Assembly: GCF_003182155.1 (NCBI RefSeq) | Contig: NZ_QGTG01000016.1 | Location: 23,834 to 87,833 of the forward strand | Length of the DNA: 64,000 nucleotides | Reading direction: 5' to 3' | Origin: Chitinophaga sp. S165 | GTDB lineage: Bacteria; Bacteroidota; Bacteroidia; Chitinophagales; Chitinophagaceae | In this document: positions 26,091 to 34,458 of the stretch, in pieces | Numbering within the stretch: the stretch's first letter is position 1 | Layout: the number at the start of each line of letters is the position of its first letter | Made by a program: the position numbers and the translations under genes | Notes under the pieces: model-generated | What the model was told of the DNA's origin: nothing | Database searches by the model: none | The model's input: only the letters and a program-made list of their open reading frames with translations

Positions 26091-26324
26091 GAATGAATAT
26101 GAATTCATTTTTACTAACTTAGTGTAATCTTATTCCCCGTCGTCCCTGGCTTCGGCCAAAACTTCCGGGTTTCGTTTTTTTGTCTTCTCTGAAAACATCT
26201 CATCTTTTTTAAAACAGAATTCTTTTCGGGCTGGACCATATTTACGGCATTTGCGACGAGATAGATAATTTATGATTACGCAGAGCACGCCCGTATTGGC
26301 ACGCTTTTCCATTGCTATATTCTT

Positions 26325-27065
26325 ATGGCAACTGGTAAAATACACATAGGCACATCGGGATGGAGTTATAAACATTGGAGGAAGATATTTTATCCTGAAG
26401 AACTAAAGCCAACCGAGTATCTGGCTTATTACAAAGGTCATTTTCAGACCACAGAGATCAATACCAGTTTTTATCACCTGCCTCAACCGTCAACTATTGA
26501 AAAGTGGATGGAGACCGTCAATGCAGGATTCCGGTTCTGCCCCAAGATCAGCCGGTTTATTACACACATCAAGAAATTGAATGACCCCGAGGATACGCTG
26601 CCTAAGTTCTTCGATATTTTTGATCCTGTACACAAACATCTGGGGCCTGTTCTGTTACAACTTCCACCAACACTTGGCTTTCATGAAGAGAAGGCTACAC
26701 ACTTTTTCGAAACACTCAAAAAATACAAAGGATATACGTTTGCTCTTGAGCCTCGTCATGACACCTGGCTTGAAGATACTGCTATCGCTTTATTGGAGAA
26801 ATATAAGATCGCCTTTGTGATTGCGGAGTCCGGAAAAAGATGGCCATACGGGGAGTTTGTAACGGCAAAACATATTTATGTGAGATTTCACGGACCAGAT
26901 GGGTCTTATGCGAAGTCTTATCCGGACAAAGTATTAAAGCAATATGCAGAGAAAATGCTGGAATGGAAAAAGGATGGGCATACGATATGGGTATTCTTCA
27001 ATAATGACGGTCATGGCTATGCTATAGAAAACGCGAAGAAATTAATTGAACTGACAAAATCTTAA
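26325..27065 (+). CDS. DUF72 (YecE-like) family protein
   Basis: A 246-residue TIM-barrel-like protein with the DUF72 opening KIHIGTSGWSYKHWRKIFYP, then TTEINTSFYHLPQPSTIEKW, FRFCPKISRFITH, LGPVLLQLPP, YTFALEPRHDTW, YVRFHGPDGSYAKSYPD and the C-terminal WVFFNNDGHGYAIENAK. The family is widespread and its biochemical role is not established. It opens a tight cluster with a lysine-rich protein 4 bases downstream and an Fpg/Nei glycosylase 8 bases further on, which suggests a link with nucleic acid repair. Confidence 0.92.
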   Translation: MATGKIHIGTSGWSYKHWRKIFYPEELKPTEYLAYYKGHFQTTEINTSFYHLPQPSTIEKWMETVNAGFRFCPKISRFITHIKKLNDPEDTLPKFFDIFDPVHKHLGPVLLQLPPTLGFHEEKATHFFETLKKYKGYTFALEPRHDTWLEDTAIALLEKYKIAFVIAESGKRWPYGEFVTAKHIYVRFHGPDGSYAKSYPDKVLKQYAEKMLEWKKDGHTIWVFFNNDGHGYAIENAKKLIELTKS

Positions 27066-27069
27066 CATA

Positions 27070-27804
27070 ATGAAGACGGCAACGAAGAAAACTACGGTGA
27101 AAAAGGCGACAAAGCGAGGTGCGGCCACGCCAAAGAAGAGCGCAGTTGCTCAGAAGAAGGTTGTAAAAAAGGATTTATCCAAAACATATAATGAGTTTAA
27201 GGAGTTTGAAGGTCAGCAGTATACAGGCATGAAAATCGGGCGAAGCCATAAATGGAACTATGACGCAGGTGTATGGCGAGAAACAAAGATCACACCCGAT
27301 CTGTGGGAGATCTCTTACGCTGTGACTAAACGCAGGGCCGGGCGCGCGCCGGAAGGATCGGGCGTACCGGTAGGAACAGGCTATCACTGGTATATAATGG
27401 CGCATCAGAATGTCACTAAACTAAATGCGAATGATTATACAACCACGATGGCTGGTCTCAAGCTAAAACTGGCACATAAACGCGCAGATAAAGATAAATG
27501 GAGCCTTTCAGGGAAAACGCAACGCAAACACCTTATTGAATTCCTGCAGGAGATCATAGCACAGCTGGAGAAGGAACCTGCTTCACTTGATTTTACATAC
27601 AATGAAAAGCATTACCTTGGAGAAGCTATCCCCATCGGACAAACTTGTCATGACGGTCTTTGCGAGGAATATGATATCATTCTCAATGATGCCAGTATGG
27701 GAATCATCCGGAGAATGAAAAAAGGCTGGAAGATAGATGGTATTGAAGACAAGAAATTTGTTGGCGCGATAGGAGATGCTATCATACAATCATCACCCAA
27801 ATAA
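27070..27804 (+). CDS. Conserved-looking protein with lysine-rich N-terminal tail
   Basis: A 244-residue protein of unknown function. Residues 1-35 are a basic tail of Lys, Thr and Ala (KTATKKTTVKKATKRGAA, KKSAVAQKKVVKK), like histone H1-type tails that bind DNA. The rest looks globular, with WRETKITPDLWEISYAVTKR, TGYHWYIMAHQNVTKLNAND and a C-terminal beta-rich stretch. It sits 4 bases after the DUF72 gene and 8 bases before the glycosylase, so it is surely cotranscribed. DNA binding is inferred from the tail and context only. Confidence 0.85.
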   Translation: MKTATKKTTVKKATKRGAATPKKSAVAQKKVVKKDLSKTYNEFKEFEGQQYTGMKIGRSHKWNYDAGVWRETKITPDLWEISYAVTKRRAGRAPEGSGVPVGTGYHWYIMAHQNVTKLNANDYTTTMAGLKLKLAHKRADKDKWSLSGKTQRKHLIEFLQEIIAQLEKEPASLDFTYNEKHYLGEAIPIGQTCHDGLCEEYDIILNDASMGIIRRMKKGWKIDGIEDKKFVGAIGDAIIQSSPK

Positions 27805-27812
27805 TATAACAT

Positions 27813-28592
27813 ATGCCCGAATTACCAGATCTGCAGGTGTTTAGCCATAACCTTGATAAAAAACTGGCCGGAAAGGTCGTGGAAGAAGTGAAACTGGAGA
27901 ATACCAAAAAAGCAAAGGATACACCGGCAGCCTTTAAGAAAGCTATTGAAGGGGAGAAGCTGGAGAAGGTTTACAGGGAAGGAAAGGAGCTTCGTTTTAA
28001 ATTTAAAAATGATGTGGTGTTGGGTATGCACCTGATGCTGCATGGTAAGCTCTACTTCTTTGAAGAAAAGAATACTAACAAACATACTATCCTTGAGATT
28101 TCGTTTAAGGGTGGAACAGGGCTTGCACTCACCGATTATCAGGGTATAGCATTGCCTTCTCTGAATCCTGAAGAAACAGATGTTCCCGATGCCTTGTCAG
28201 ACGAGTTTACGGTGAAATACCTGGAGGAACAGTTGGGTAAAAAGAAAACTGCTGTTAAGAAGATATTGCTTGATCAGCATATTATACGTGGAATAGGAAA
28301 TGCTTATGCTGACGAGATCTTATGGGAAGCCGGTATATCGCCTTTTTCTATCAGCAATAAGATACCTTCGGCAAAAGTTAAAGCATTGCATCATGCTATT
28401 CATAAAGTATTAAAAGAAGCAGAGAAAAATATCCGTAAAGAACATCCTGATATTATTGCCGGTGAGATACGTGATTTCTTAAAGATCCATCAACCGAAGC
28501 AAACACATAGTCCGACGGGCGGTGACATACTGCAAAAAGAACTGAATGGCAGGAAGACATATTATACGGATGAGCAGGAATTATTCGAATAA
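27813..28592 (+). CDS. Fpg/Nei family DNA glycosylase lacking the zinc finger
   Basis: A 259-residue protein with the catalytic N-terminus MPELPDLQ (Pro2, Glu3), the beta-elimination lysine in REGKELRFKF (Lys58), VLGMHLMLHGKL, and the helix-two-turn-helix IIRGIGNAYADEILWEAGIS. Family enzymes excise oxidised bases and nick the strand. The C-terminal four-cysteine zinc finger is absent: the whole chain contains no Cys, and the end reads HSPTGGDI then LNGRKTYYTDEQ, recalling the beta-hairpin of zincless-finger members such as NEIL1. The usual Glu6 is Asp6. Third gene of the DUF72 cluster. Confidence 0.9.
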   Translation: MPELPDLQVFSHNLDKKLAGKVVEEVKLENTKKAKDTPAAFKKAIEGEKLEKVYREGKELRFKFKNDVVLGMHLMLHGKLYFFEEKNTNKHTILEISFKGGTGLALTDYQGIALPSLNPEETDVPDALSDEFTVKYLEEQLGKKKTAVKKILLDQHIIRGIGNAYADEILWEAGISPFSISNKIPSAKVKALHHAIHKVLKEAEKNIRKEHPDIIAGEIRDFLKIHQPKQTHSPTGGDILQKELNGRKTYYTDEQELFE

Positions 28593-28690
28593 GCCTTATA
28601 TTCATACTACAATATCAATAATCAAAATAACATAGCTGTGATGTCCGGAAAAGTGCTGTCGTTTTCTTCAACAGTATTTAAAGCATCGTT

Positions 28691-29785
28691 ATGGCTGAAA
28701 CGCAAAATGCGGCTCCCCGTCCTCCTTACAGAGACAATGATGGTAATGAAATAACTGCTATCGGGAAGTTTTACGCCGGGGTAATCATCATTTTTTTTAC
28801 ATTCTTCAGCGCCTTTTATCTTGTCGGACATTGGCCGGACAGAATACCGGGGCCTAAAGATGATATTGCCCCACTTTATACTTTCAGGTGGTTTCATGTC
28901 AGGCTTGTTGACAGTACGCCCGATACGAGCACAGTGAAACAGGAAACAGCCGTAACAGCTGAAAGTGATGCGGCAGATAGTACTCAGATAAAATCTGATA
29001 GTACTGTTGATAGTACAACCCCAGTTCCTCTTCCCAAAGATGCAGCTGTTTCCGGACAGAAGATATCTGTAACACGCATGGATATTTTATCCGAAGATAA
29101 ACTGATGCACATAAATACATTGCTTTTAATCCTGGTTGCCGTAGCGGGATTTTTGGGGAATATGATCCATATCTCCGCTTCATTTACCAGTTACATCGGC
29201 GCAGGGAAATTCAGAAAAAGCTGGATACTTTGGTATTGTGTTAAGCCATTTACAGCAGCTGCACTGGCACTGGCGGTTTACTTTGTTTTTCGCGGCGGAT
29301 TTCTGAATATGAGTGACGACGGTGCGAATATTAATATCTATGGGGTAATGACTATTTCAATATTATCCGGATTATTTACTGATCGTGCCACCCTTAAATT
29401 AAAGGAAGTATTTGAAGTGTTGTTCAGGCCGAAAGAAGAACGTCCGGATCAATTGAAGAATGGCGGACTAAAGATAACTGGTGTGGATGCAGCTCCGCTG
29501 GAAGCAGGACAGTCAACAGTTATTACACTGAAAGGAGAGAAGATGGATGAAGGAAAGATAGATATCTCTATTGGAGATGATATCATACAAGACATAGACC
29601 GTAAACCTGACAGCATTAGCTTCACCTATACACTGCCGGAAGCATTGAAGGATAAGGATGCGGTAACGCTTTCGGTAAAACCGGAGAATGCAGCAACGCC
29701 CGATAGTTATCAGTTAAAAGTAAATGCGAAGCCTGTACAGAATAATACAGTGATCCCTGAAGACGAGGGTGCTGGGCATGCATGA
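28691..29785 (+). CDS. Membrane protein with a C-terminal IPT/TIG-like domain
   Basis: A 364-residue protein of unknown function. A transmembrane segment at about 25-46 (FYAGVIIIFFTFFSAFYLVG) is followed by a Ser/Thr/Asp-rich linker (about 75-120), then hydrophobic segments at about 143-165 (LLLILVAVAGFLGNMIHIS), 180-202 and 212-226. The last 110 residues are beta-rich (LKITGVDAAPLEAGQSTVITL), resembling an IPT/TIG fold. FLGNMIHISASF and YGVMTISILSGLFTDRA look conserved. It lies 98 bases after the glycosylase gene and may be separate. Function cannot be given. Confidence 0.8.
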   Translation: MAETQNAAPRPPYRDNDGNEITAIGKFYAGVIIIFFTFFSAFYLVGHWPDRIPGPKDDIAPLYTFRWFHVRLVDSTPDTSTVKQETAVTAESDAADSTQIKSDSTVDSTTPVPLPKDAAVSGQKISVTRMDILSEDKLMHINTLLLILVAVAGFLGNMIHISASFTSYIGAGKFRKSWILWYCVKPFTAAALALAVYFVFRGGFLNMSDDGANINIYGVMTISILSGLFTDRATLKLKEVFEVLFRPKEERPDQLKNGGLKITGVDAAPLEAGQSTVITLKGEKMDEGKIDISIGDDIIQDIDRKPDSISFTYTLPEALKDKDAVTLSVKPENAATPDSYQLKVNAKPVQNNTVIPEDEGAGHA

Positions 29786-29795
29786 TAAATAATGA

Positions 29796-29826
29796 AAGAC
29801 TGACCAGAGAAGTTCTGGTCAGTCTT
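29796..29826. terminator. Stem-loop between convergent genes
   Basis: A 13-bp perfect stem AAGACTGACCAGA and its complement, loop GAAGT preceded by GA. The T-runs are weak on both sides, so termination strength is uncertain. Confidence 0.6.
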
Positions 29827-29831
29827 CTATT

Positions 29832-31286
29832 TTACGCATAGCGCAATGAAGCGGCTATGCTACTCTCAGCCGGCATTTCCGATTTCTCCAGGATGAATAC
29901 ATCACCGTTATGGAGAATTGTCTGTGCTATTGCATTATTCAATAAACACTCATCCCCGGGCTGCTCGGTTTCATGGATAGCTACTTTGTTTTCAGCTGCA
30001 TTAAATGTACCCCACAGGTGTGCACCTTTCTCAACAAACAGGCAATCTGCTTGTCCATAGTATGTAGCAGGGATCACATCATCAGGTATGGACGAGGTCA
30101 GCGCACCGGCTGAACCGTTGTAATATCTTTCCAATGCCTGTTGCTGTTTCTTCCCAAAATAAGGCTCCATCTTTTCTTTTGCCTGTTTGTAGATGTTAAT
30201 GGGCTTTTCATGCTCAAAATTACCTGTCAGTGTTTCCGTTGCGATATGCTGATAACGGGATATTTTCCTGTAAATAGGTTGCAGGTAGTCTACGGCTGCC
30301 AGCAGAAGCGGGATATGTTTATCAGACAACACTTCTTTCCATATTGTCCTGTCTACTTCTTCCAGGTAATTTGCGATGTCTGTTTTGTGATCGGGATTCG
30401 AGTTCATTCCATGATAGTTAGCGCCTTGTCCGCCGCCGGAGCTTCCGGTGCGGAATAATTGCTGGTCTCCTTTTTCTTCAAAATGTATCACATCGTCCAT
30501 ACCATTGGGCATCCCTTCCACAGATATCTCCTGCATACCGAAAGCGTCAGCGAGGAACAACTTCGCATTGTGCTTGCTGAAGGCCAGCAGATAGAACTGC
30601 TCGTTCCTGCTAATGATGGGCAGTAAGGGTGTTAACATAAAAGAATTGTTACAATATATCTGCTCTTGTACGGCTACCGGAAGCTGTAAATATCGGAATG
30701 AATTGTCGGTGATAAAGCAGGCTAGTCCTTCCTGTTGATTTAACCAGAACTGATCATCTCTGAGCAGGTCAAATCCGGGTTGCAGCATCTTTTGTATCAA
30801 TGCGGGATCCGTCTTCTTTTCTTCCAGTAGTTTCTGCGATCTTTGCAGCATATTTTTGAACAGAATAAGGTCTTGTTGTTCATTTACTTCTTTACCGGAG
30901 GAGTGAGTGGGTAAATAAATGGATAGAGAAAGATTACTCTTTTGTCCGGCTAAACCGGTAAATACTTCTTTATCCGGTCTTCCGGATATCTGCCGGGCAG
31001 CAATAGCTGAATGTTCCTTATCAAAAGTTTCTTCTACTGTTTTATCGGCAGGAGCTTCTCTGACACCTTGTTGCTGTACGGCTTTTTTCGCAGTATCCCT
31101 GTTGGGGTGCCGCATATGAACAGCGGGTTGCAGTTCATCTGGGCCTATCGTGTATTTCTCGGTCATTTCCAGGTCTGTGTCCAGTTCTTCCGGAGAGATC
31201 GACCTTCTCAATCCCAGACCTTCTTTGCCATTACCTGAAGGTTTTCCCTTAATCGGCGTAAATTTTCCGTTTTGATCTTTTGGCAT
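29832..31286 (-). CDS. Bacterial archaeo-eukaryotic release factor-like (baeRF) protein with GGQ tripeptide
   Basis: A 484-residue protein. The first 110 residues are hydrophilic and low in order (GKFTPIKGKPSGNGKEGLGL). From about 115 the chain resembles bacterial eRF1/Pelota homologues: SNLSLSIYLPTHSSGKEVNEQQD, FWLNQQEGLACFITDNSFRY, then PLLPIISRNEQFYLLAFSKHNAKLF and LLLAAVDYLQPIYRKI. Between them is GSSGGGQGANYHG (281-293), with a GGQ at 285-287 in the position expected for the eRF1 peptidyl-hydrolase loop. The family is proposed to act in ribosome rescue or hibernation. Monocistronic, between unrelated genes. The subfamily was not determined. Confidence 0.75.
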   Translation of the reverse strand: MPKDQNGKFTPIKGKPSGNGKEGLGLRRSISPEELDTDLEMTEKYTIGPDELQPAVHMRHPNRDTAKKAVQQQGVREAPADKTVEETFDKEHSAIAARQISGRPDKEVFTGLAGQKSNLSLSIYLPTHSSGKEVNEQQDLILFKNMLQRSQKLLEEKKTDPALIQKMLQPGFDLLRDDQFWLNQQEGLACFITDNSFRYLQLPVAVQEQIYCNNSFMLTPLLPIISRNEQFYLLAFSKHNAKLFLADAFGMQEISVEGMPNGMDDVIHFEEKGDQQLFRTGSSGGGQGANYHGMNSNPDHKTDIANYLEEVDRTIWKEVLSDKHIPLLLAAVDYLQPIYRKISRYQHIATETLTGNFEHEKPINIYKQAKEKMEPYFGKKQQQALERYYNGSAGALTSSIPDDVIPATYYGQADCLFVEKGAHLWGTFNAAENKVAIHETEQPGDECLLNNAIAQTILHNGDVFILEKSEMPAESSIAASLRYA

Positions 31287-31468
31287 AATATAAAAGTTTT
31301 GATTTTTCTGCTAAAACAAACTCAGCCTGAATAAGGACTGTTACTATTTTGAGAACACTAATATCCTGCCAAGCCTGTCCTGATGAGCCGGGGAACTTTT
31401 TGTTCAACTTGCTGTTAAGCGTTATATTTAAAAAAACTACCGTAAATTCAGATTATAAATTCCATTAG

Positions 31469-32599
31469 ATGATCGCAGGCGTCCTAAAAGAACAGCCAGG
31501 AGAAAACAGGGTTTCTTTAGTGCCGGACATTGTTAAGCAGTTAGGAAAACAGGGAGTAACGGTTTGGATAGAACCGGATGCCGGAACCCGGGCTTATTAT
31601 CCTGATGAATCCTATGTACAGGCAGGTGCGGTACTAAAGTCTGCTACTGAAATCCTGCAACAGGCAGATATCATTCTCAGCATTCAGATCCCAGCTGAAC
31701 AGGCCTGGAAGTCCATCCCCGCCGGTAAAGTGCTGACAGGCATTTATCAGCCGTTCAACAATGCTGCAACTATGCAGCAATGGGCTGACCGGCAGCTGAC
31801 CACCTTCAGTCTTGATAGTGTACCCCGTACTACCCGTGCACAGAGCATGGATGTGTTGAGTTCCCAGGCCAATATTGCCGGATATAAGGCTGTATTGCTG
31901 GCGGCGTGGAGTTACAGCCGCTATTTACCAATGTTCATGACAGCAGCGGGCACTATTGCCCCGGCAAAAGTATTAATACTGGGTGCAGGCGTCGCCGGAT
32001 TACAGGCTATTGCCACTGCCAGAAGATTAGGAGCTGTGGTGGAAGTATTTGATACCCGGCCGGCTGTAAAAGAAGAGGTGGTAAGTCTGGGCGCCAGATT
32101 TATAGAAGTAGAGGGTGCAGCAGATGCATCTAATGCAGGAGGATATGCGGTTGAACAAACAGATGCATATAAACAGCGGCAACAGGACAAGATAGCCGAA
32201 AGCATCGCTAAATCAGATATCGTTATCACAACGGCACAGATACCTGGTAGAAAAGCGCCTCTACTGATCACTGCAGAGATGCTGGAAAGAATGAGGGCGG
32301 GCGCTGTAATCGTCGATCTTGCTGCAGCTACGGGTGGAAACACGGCATTTACAGAGAATAACAAGACGGTTGTTCACAACGGCGTCACGATTATCGGTGA
32401 TTCTAATTTATCCTCTTCTATGCCTTCTGATGCCAGTAAATTATATGCTAAGAATATTTTCAATTTTTTGCAATTACTGGTAAAAGACGGCAACCTGGTA
32501 TTGAATTTTTCTGATGATATCGTGCAGGGCGCTTGTATTACCCACAGCGGCAATATTACCAGCGAGCGGCTCAGACAGGCGGATAGTGTGAAATTGTAG
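31469..32599 (+). CDS. pntAA: NAD(P) transhydrogenase subunit alpha, NAD-binding part
   Basis: A 376-residue protein covering domain I of proton-translocating transhydrogenase: an alanine-dehydrogenase-like N-terminus (AGVLKEQPGENRVSLVPDIV), ARTTRAQSMDVLSSQANIAGYKA as VPRTTRAQSMDVLSSQ, the Rossmann motif VLILGAGVAGLQAIATARRLGA, and GRKAPLLITAEMLERM. It binds NAD(H) and passes hydride to PntB. The membrane domain is encoded separately 37 bases downstream, the three-gene layout found in Rhodospirillum and many Bacteroidota. It heads pntAA-pntAB-pntB. Confidence 0.97.
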   Translation: MIAGVLKEQPGENRVSLVPDIVKQLGKQGVTVWIEPDAGTRAYYPDESYVQAGAVLKSATEILQQADIILSIQIPAEQAWKSIPAGKVLTGIYQPFNNAATMQQWADRQLTTFSLDSVPRTTRAQSMDVLSSQANIAGYKAVLLAAWSYSRYLPMFMTAAGTIAPAKVLILGAGVAGLQAIATARRLGAVVEVFDTRPAVKEEVVSLGARFIEVEGAADASNAGGYAVEQTDAYKQRQQDKIAESIAKSDIVITTAQIPGRKAPLLITAEMLERMRAGAVIVDLAAATGGNTAFTENNKTVVHNGVTIIGDSNLSSSMPSDASKLYAKNIFNFLQLLVKDGNLVLNFSDDIVQGACITHSGNITSERLRQADSVKL

Positions 32600-32636
32600 T
32601 GCCGTCATCTATTCCTGAAATCAATGATCGCCAATA

Positions 32637-32951
32637 ATGGAAATTCTTTTCTCTTTCTTAGAACAGCATCTTGATGCGATATACATTGTTATCCTCTCTA
32701 TCTTTCTTGGAGTGGAGGTTATATCAAGGGTGCCTTCCGTATTACATACGCCATTGATGAGTGGCGCTAATGCCATTCATGGTGTGGTGATCATCGGTGC
32801 CATCATTGTAATGGGAGAGGCCGAGGCGGATAATTACCTGGCACTTATACTGGGATTCCTTGCGGTTATTCTGGGCACTGTCAATGTAGTAGGTGGTTTT
32901 GTAGTGACAGACAGAATGCTTGAAATGTTCAGGTCTAAAAAGACCAAATAA
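32637..32951 (+). CDS. pntAB: NAD(P) transhydrogenase subunit alpha, membrane part
   Basis: A 104-residue protein with about three hydrophobic segments. IYIVILSIFLGVEVISRVPS, HTPLMSGANAIHGVVIIGAI and ILGFLAVILGTVNVVGGFVV are the signature of the domain II half carried by PntA in two-gene versions. It forms the proton channel together with the membrane half of PntB. Spaced 37 bases after pntAA and 20 before pntB. Confidence 0.96.
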   Translation: MEILFSFLEQHLDAIYIVILSIFLGVEVISRVPSVLHTPLMSGANAIHGVVIIGAIIVMGEAEADNYLALILGFLAVILGTVNVVGGFVVTDRMLEMFRSKKTK

Positions 32952-32971
32952 TTATACCTAATCATTACACT

Positions 32972-34366
32972 ATGTTATCGCTGATCTATCTGATAGGCTC
33001 TGTTACATTTATCGTAGGTTTAAAGATGCTGAGTAATCCCGCTTCTGCCAGGAAAGGTAATGCTATTGCTGCGGGTGGCATGACGCTGGCAATATTGGGT
33101 ACTATTTTTCTTTATAGAAATCATGGTGAGGGATTGCATAATTATGGGTGGATCATGGCAGGTCTGCTCATAGGAGGCGTTATCGGACTGGTATCTGCTA
33201 AAAGAGTAAAGATGACCGCTATGCCCGAAATGGTCAGTCTGTTCAATGGCATGGGTGGCGCCTGTGCGGCATTGATCTCTGTCGTGGAGTTTGAGCATAT
33301 GATGGACCCGATCTTCCGTCAAAGTGATCCTGTCAGGATGCAGCTGGTGATCATATTTGCGGGGATGATCATTGGCGCTGTGTCATTTGCCGGTTCAGTC
33401 ATTGCCTGGGGAAAATTGAATGGCAGCATCCGGGATATCTCCTTTAAAGGGCAGCATATTTTTAATTTGCTGATACTGGCTGTAATACTATTGCTTGCAG
33501 TTGTTGTAACCGCAGTACTTCCTCCGGCAACGGTCGTACTTTTTGTAGTAGTACTTATACTGTCACTGTTATACGGAGTTTGTTTTGTCTTGCCTATCGG
33601 AGGCGCGGATATGCCGGTGGTGATCTCCTTATTGAATTCGTTTACCGGTGTGGCAGCTGCCTGCGGCGGTTTTTTGTACAACAACCCGGTTATGCTAACA
33701 GGCGGAATACTGGTCGGTTCTGCAGGTACAATACTGACAATCCTGATGTGTAAAGCAATGAACCGTTCTTTAAGGAATGTACTGATCGGCTCTTTCGGCG
33801 GACCGAAGGCGGCTTCCGCTAACAAAGAGCAGGGGGCGTACAAAGAGATCAGTTTGTCGGATACTGCTGTTATTATGGCTTATGCACAAAAAGTAATGAT
33901 CGTACCTGGCTATGGTCTGGCTGTAGCCCAGGCACAGCATGCTTGTCATGAGCTTGAAACATTGCTGGAAGCAAGAGGGGTAGAAGTAAGATATGCCATT
34001 CATCCGGTGGCAGGACGTATGCCGGGGCATATGAACGTGCTGCTGGCGGAAGCAGATGTGTCTTATGAGAAACTACTGGAAATGGAACAGGCTAATGGCC
34101 AGTTTAATACTACGGATGTTGTGTTGGTGCTCGGCGCTAACGACGTGGTGAATCCTGCCGCCAAAAACGACCCTGCCAGTCCTATTTACGGCATGCCGAT
34201 CCTGGAGGTGGAGAACGCAAAGAGTGTGATCGTCAATAAACGGAGCATGAAGCCAGGATATGCCGGTATTGAAAATGATCTGTTCTTCCAGCCTAAGACC
34301 TCCATGTTGTTTGGCGATGCAAAGCATGTTATACAACAGCTGGTGGCGGAAATAGTTAACTCCTAG
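32972..34366 (+). CDS. pntB: NAD(P) transhydrogenase subunit beta
   Basis: A 464-residue protein. The N-terminal 260 residues contain about eight or nine membrane helices (domain II), with MTAMPEMVSLFNGMGGACAA and GGADMPVVISLLNSFTGVAA. The C-terminal NADP-binding domain III has VPGYGLAVAQAQHACHEL, HPVAGRMPGHMNVLLAEA, LVLGANDVVNPAA and NKRSMKPGYAGIEN. With PntAA and PntAB it couples the proton gradient to NADPH formation. Last gene of the operon; no terminator was recognised. Confidence 0.97.
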   Translation: MLSLIYLIGSVTFIVGLKMLSNPASARKGNAIAAGGMTLAILGTIFLYRNHGEGLHNYGWIMAGLLIGGVIGLVSAKRVKMTAMPEMVSLFNGMGGACAALISVVEFEHMMDPIFRQSDPVRMQLVIIFAGMIIGAVSFAGSVIAWGKLNGSIRDISFKGQHIFNLLILAVILLLAVVVTAVLPPATVVLFVVVLILSLLYGVCFVLPIGGADMPVVISLLNSFTGVAAACGGFLYNNPVMLTGGILVGSAGTILTILMCKAMNRSLRNVLIGSFGGPKAASANKEQGAYKEISLSDTAVIMAYAQKVMIVPGYGLAVAQAQHACHELETLLEARGVEVRYAIHPVAGRMPGHMNVLLAEADVSYEKLLEMEQANGQFNTTDVVLVLGANDVVNPAAKNDPASPIYGMPILEVENAKSVIVNKRSMKPGYAGIENDLFFQPKTSMLFGDAKHVIQQLVAEIVNS

Positions 34367-34458
34367 TACTTATTGGCCATCCGTCGATCGGTTGTCGTAG
34401 GTGCCCGGCCTGCACCAGTTGCGCCTCACTATCGGTCATCCCCCTTTTTTTCAGTATT

